A DNA stretch of 22,001 nt from a virus. Position numbers and translations under genes: made by a program. The notes below the pieces were generated by a model, which had not been told where the DNA came from, searched no databases, and worked only from the letters and a program-made list of their open reading frames with translations. Positions 20,674-22,001 of this stretch are shown piece by piece. The stretch covers positions 1-22,001 of IMG/VR virus record IMGVR_UViG_3300030333_006602. One strand, 5' to 3'. The first letter of the stretch is position 1. The number at the start of each line of letters is the position of its first letter.

Positions 20674-21846
20674 ATGTCTAATATGTTGGAACAAGCTATT
20701 ATCGATGCCGAGTCATTAAAAGAAGCCGCCCGTCAAAGCGCTGAAGAAAAAATTGTAGAGCACTTTTCGAAAGATATTAAAGAAGCCGTCAATATGATTT
20801 TGGAACAAGAGGAGATGTTTGGACTAGGAGATTTCGGCACAATGGCCGATACGCAAGCCTATGATCCAATGGCAGCCGCAATGCCAGAAGCCATGACACC
20901 AACTGCCCCTTCAGTTGTTGATGTTGAAGCAGATTCAAATACAAAAGATAATGGTAAGTTTGTCGTAGATCAGCTGCCATATGCAGCTACCACAGACAGT
21001 AAAACATTTGTGAGCATTGATTTGGACCGACTTGAAGAGTCAATAAGACAAGAGCTTGACGAAAACTCGATGGGAGTTGAAAGTTTGGAAGAAGAGTACG
21101 ATCTGGAAGAAGCGCTTCTTTTTGAAGAGCCCGTACCTGAAGACGAAGATGACGACGATTCCGACGTCGGAGATGAAGATGATGATTCTGTTAACGAGAG
21201 CATTGCACAAATGATTAAAGATGTTTTGGCAGAAGAAATGAGTGATCTTCTGGATGAGGATGAAGAGGAGCATATGCCACTCTTAGAAGAAGAAACAGAG
21301 GAAGAAGAAACAGAGGAAGAAGAAACAGAGGAAGACACAGACGACAAAAAAGAACTCACTCCTGCACAAAAGAAACTTCCTCAAGCATTACAGGATAAAA
21401 TCCTTAGTGAATCTAAAACACTTAAAACAAACAACAAGTCTCTCTTAAAAGAGCAAAAGACACTTAACAAAAAAGTCCATTTACTAGAAGAAAAACTAGA
21501 GAAATATGGCACAGTCATTAATAAGCTTCAAGAGAAGCTTAATGAAACTAATTTGGCAAACGCTAAATTATTATATCAAAACCGTGTTCTGGATAGCGAC
21601 TCCTTGAATGAGCGACAAAAAGATAGAATTGTCGAAACTATCATGAATGCAAAAACAGTTGAAGAAGCAAAAATTATATATGAAACTCTTCAAAGTGCAG
21701 TGGGAGCTAACTCATCTAGACGTAAGCCAAAATCACTGAACGAAGTTGTGACTAAACGCTCTTCAGCCTTTATGCCTCGCAAAGAGGAAAAAAGGGTAGA
21801 TCCCTTTACGGCAAGAATGAAAGCTCTTGCTGGAATTAAGGACTAG
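20674..21846 (+). CDS. Prohead scaffold/core protein (gp22-like)
   Basis: A 390-residue, highly acidic scaffold that would fill the prohead and be chopped up by the gp21-type protease. It opens with a helix (MLEQAIIDAESLKEAARQSA), has a Met/Ala/Pro-rich segment near 60-80, an Asp/Glu-rich zone about 149-224 including three EEETE repeats, a coiled coil about 250-300 (LLEEKLEKYGTVINKLQEKL) and the conserved-looking C-terminal region LANAKLLYQNRVLDSDSL with QKDRIVETIMNAKTVEEAK. The end (SSAFMPRKEEKRVDPF) is basic and could contact the capsid shell. It contains many possible L/I-x-E cleavage sites. Placement right before the major capsid gene matches T4 22-23. Ribosome site AAGGAG is 7 bases from ATG. 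Confidence 0.88.
   Translation: MSNMLEQAIIDAESLKEAARQSAEEKIVEHFSKDIKEAVNMILEQEEMFGLGDFGTMADTQAYDPMAAAMPEAMTPTAPSVVDVEADSNTKDNGKFVVDQLPYAATTDSKTFVSIDLDRLEESIRQELDENSMGVESLEEEYDLEEALLFEEPVPEDEDDDDSDVGDEDDDSVNESIAQMIKDVLAEEMSDLLDEDEEEHMPLLEEETEEEETEEEETEEDTDDKKELTPAQKKLPQALQDKILSESKTLKTNNKSLLKEQKTLNKKVHLLEEKLEKYGTVINKLQEKLNETNLANAKLLYQNRVLDSDSLNERQKDRIVETIMNAKTVEEAKIIYETLQSAVGANSSRRKPKSLNEVVTKRSSAFMPRKEEKRVDPFTARMKALAGIKD
21286..21330 (+). repeat. Three perfect tandem copies of a 15-bp repeat in the scaffold gene
   Basis: GAAGAAGAAACAGAG occurs three times in a row and encodes EEETE each time, within the acidic zone of the scaffold. Exact identity at the DNA level suggests recent slippage; copy number may vary between relatives without breaking the frame. 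Confidence 0.95.
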
Positions 21847-21879
21847 ATTTTTTATTTTATAAAGGAGGAGAAAAAAACA

Positions 21880-22001
21880 ATGTCTATACTTCAAAAATTA
21901 ACAGAAGGTATCGTTAATCGCGATATGAAGAAGGAAGGCGCCGCTCTGCTTAACAAGTGGGGTAAAACCGGACTTCTAGAGGGTCTTGGAAGTGAGAGTG
22001 C
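21880..22001 (+). CDS. Major capsid protein, N-terminus only (gp23-like)
   Basis: Forty residues are visible before the window ends. The sequence MSILQKLTEGIVNRDMKKEG followed by ALLNKWGKTGLLEGLGSES closely fits the start of T4-type gp23 capsid proteins, where a helical N-terminal segment ending LLxKWxKTGLLEGL is part of the region trimmed by the prohead protease during maturation. The start has one of the strongest ribosome sites in the window (AAAGGAGGAG, 21861-21870), about 9 bases before ATG, as expected for the most abundant virion protein. It begins 33 bp after the scaffold stop. Confidence 0.9.
   Translation, partial: MSILQKLTEGIVNRDMKKEGAALLNKWGKTGLLEGLGSES

Noticed and set aside
20970-21359. 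Serine-rich open frame on the minus strand
   Set aside because: It is the mirror of the Glu/Asp-rich scaffold codons (GAA/GAG read as TTC/CTC in shifted frame); no ribosome site or plausible protein.
1-22001. CRISPR arrays, insertion sequences, tRNA genes or integrase
   Set aside because: I saw no regularly spaced repeats, transposase, integrase or cloverleaf structures; this looks like a contiguous phage core region.

Overview
This window is a stretch of a tailed double-stranded DNA bacteriophage genome with a T4-like (myovirus-type) head module. Every gene I can support lies on the + strand, packed with 1-12 bp overlaps or gaps of mostly under 30 bp. The best-supported anchors are a large terminase, a gp20-type portal, a gp21-type prohead protease, a gp22-type scaffold and the N-terminus of a gp23-type major capsid protein, in that order. 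Base composition is AT-rich by eye. Good Shine-Dalgarno sites, sigma70-type promoters (TTGACA/TATTAT), a ROSE-like leader and a spanin-like cassette point to a Gram-negative, probably proteobacterial host. A marine origin is plausible because of the hsp20, ribosomal S21 and LamG genes in a T4-like backbone, but this is inference.

Layout. Positions 1-967 hold the 3' part of a probable virion protein. 974-6503 is a replication, recombination and stress block: RuvC-like resolvase, DnaG/gp61-like primase, Hsp20 chaperone with its own promoter and structured leader, a small unknown gene with its own promoter, and a 1050-residue protein joining an Mre11/gp47-type nuclease to a Rad50/gp46-type ATPase. 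6517-7813 holds four small genes that look like a lysis or membrane cassette: an acidic Gly-rich protein, a holin-like protein, and two coiled-coil membrane proteins with spanin-like features. 7813-11116 encodes four probable virion-surface proteins: a Gly-hinged fiber, a beta-rich protein, a LamG lectin-like adhesin and another beta-rich protein.

11119-22001 is the packaging and head-assembly block: a zinc-site protein, two unknown proteins, large terminase, portal with a long C-terminal extension, two unknown proteins, a CxxC membrane protein, a tiny 26-codon ORF in a GC-rich island, prohead protease, a possible core protein, a ribosomal protein bS21 homologue, a small beta-rich protein, a second LamG protein, the scaffold and the start of the major capsid protein. 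T4 has tail sheath and tail tube genes between terminase and portal; here those two genes are 5 bp apart.

The most interesting points are: a leader before hsp20 that fits a ROSE-type RNA thermometer; the single-chain Mre11-Rad50 protein with an unusual zinc-hook sequence; bS21 inside the capsid operon; the GC-rich island readable in two frames just before the protease; and a LamG adhesin inside the capsid gene cluster.
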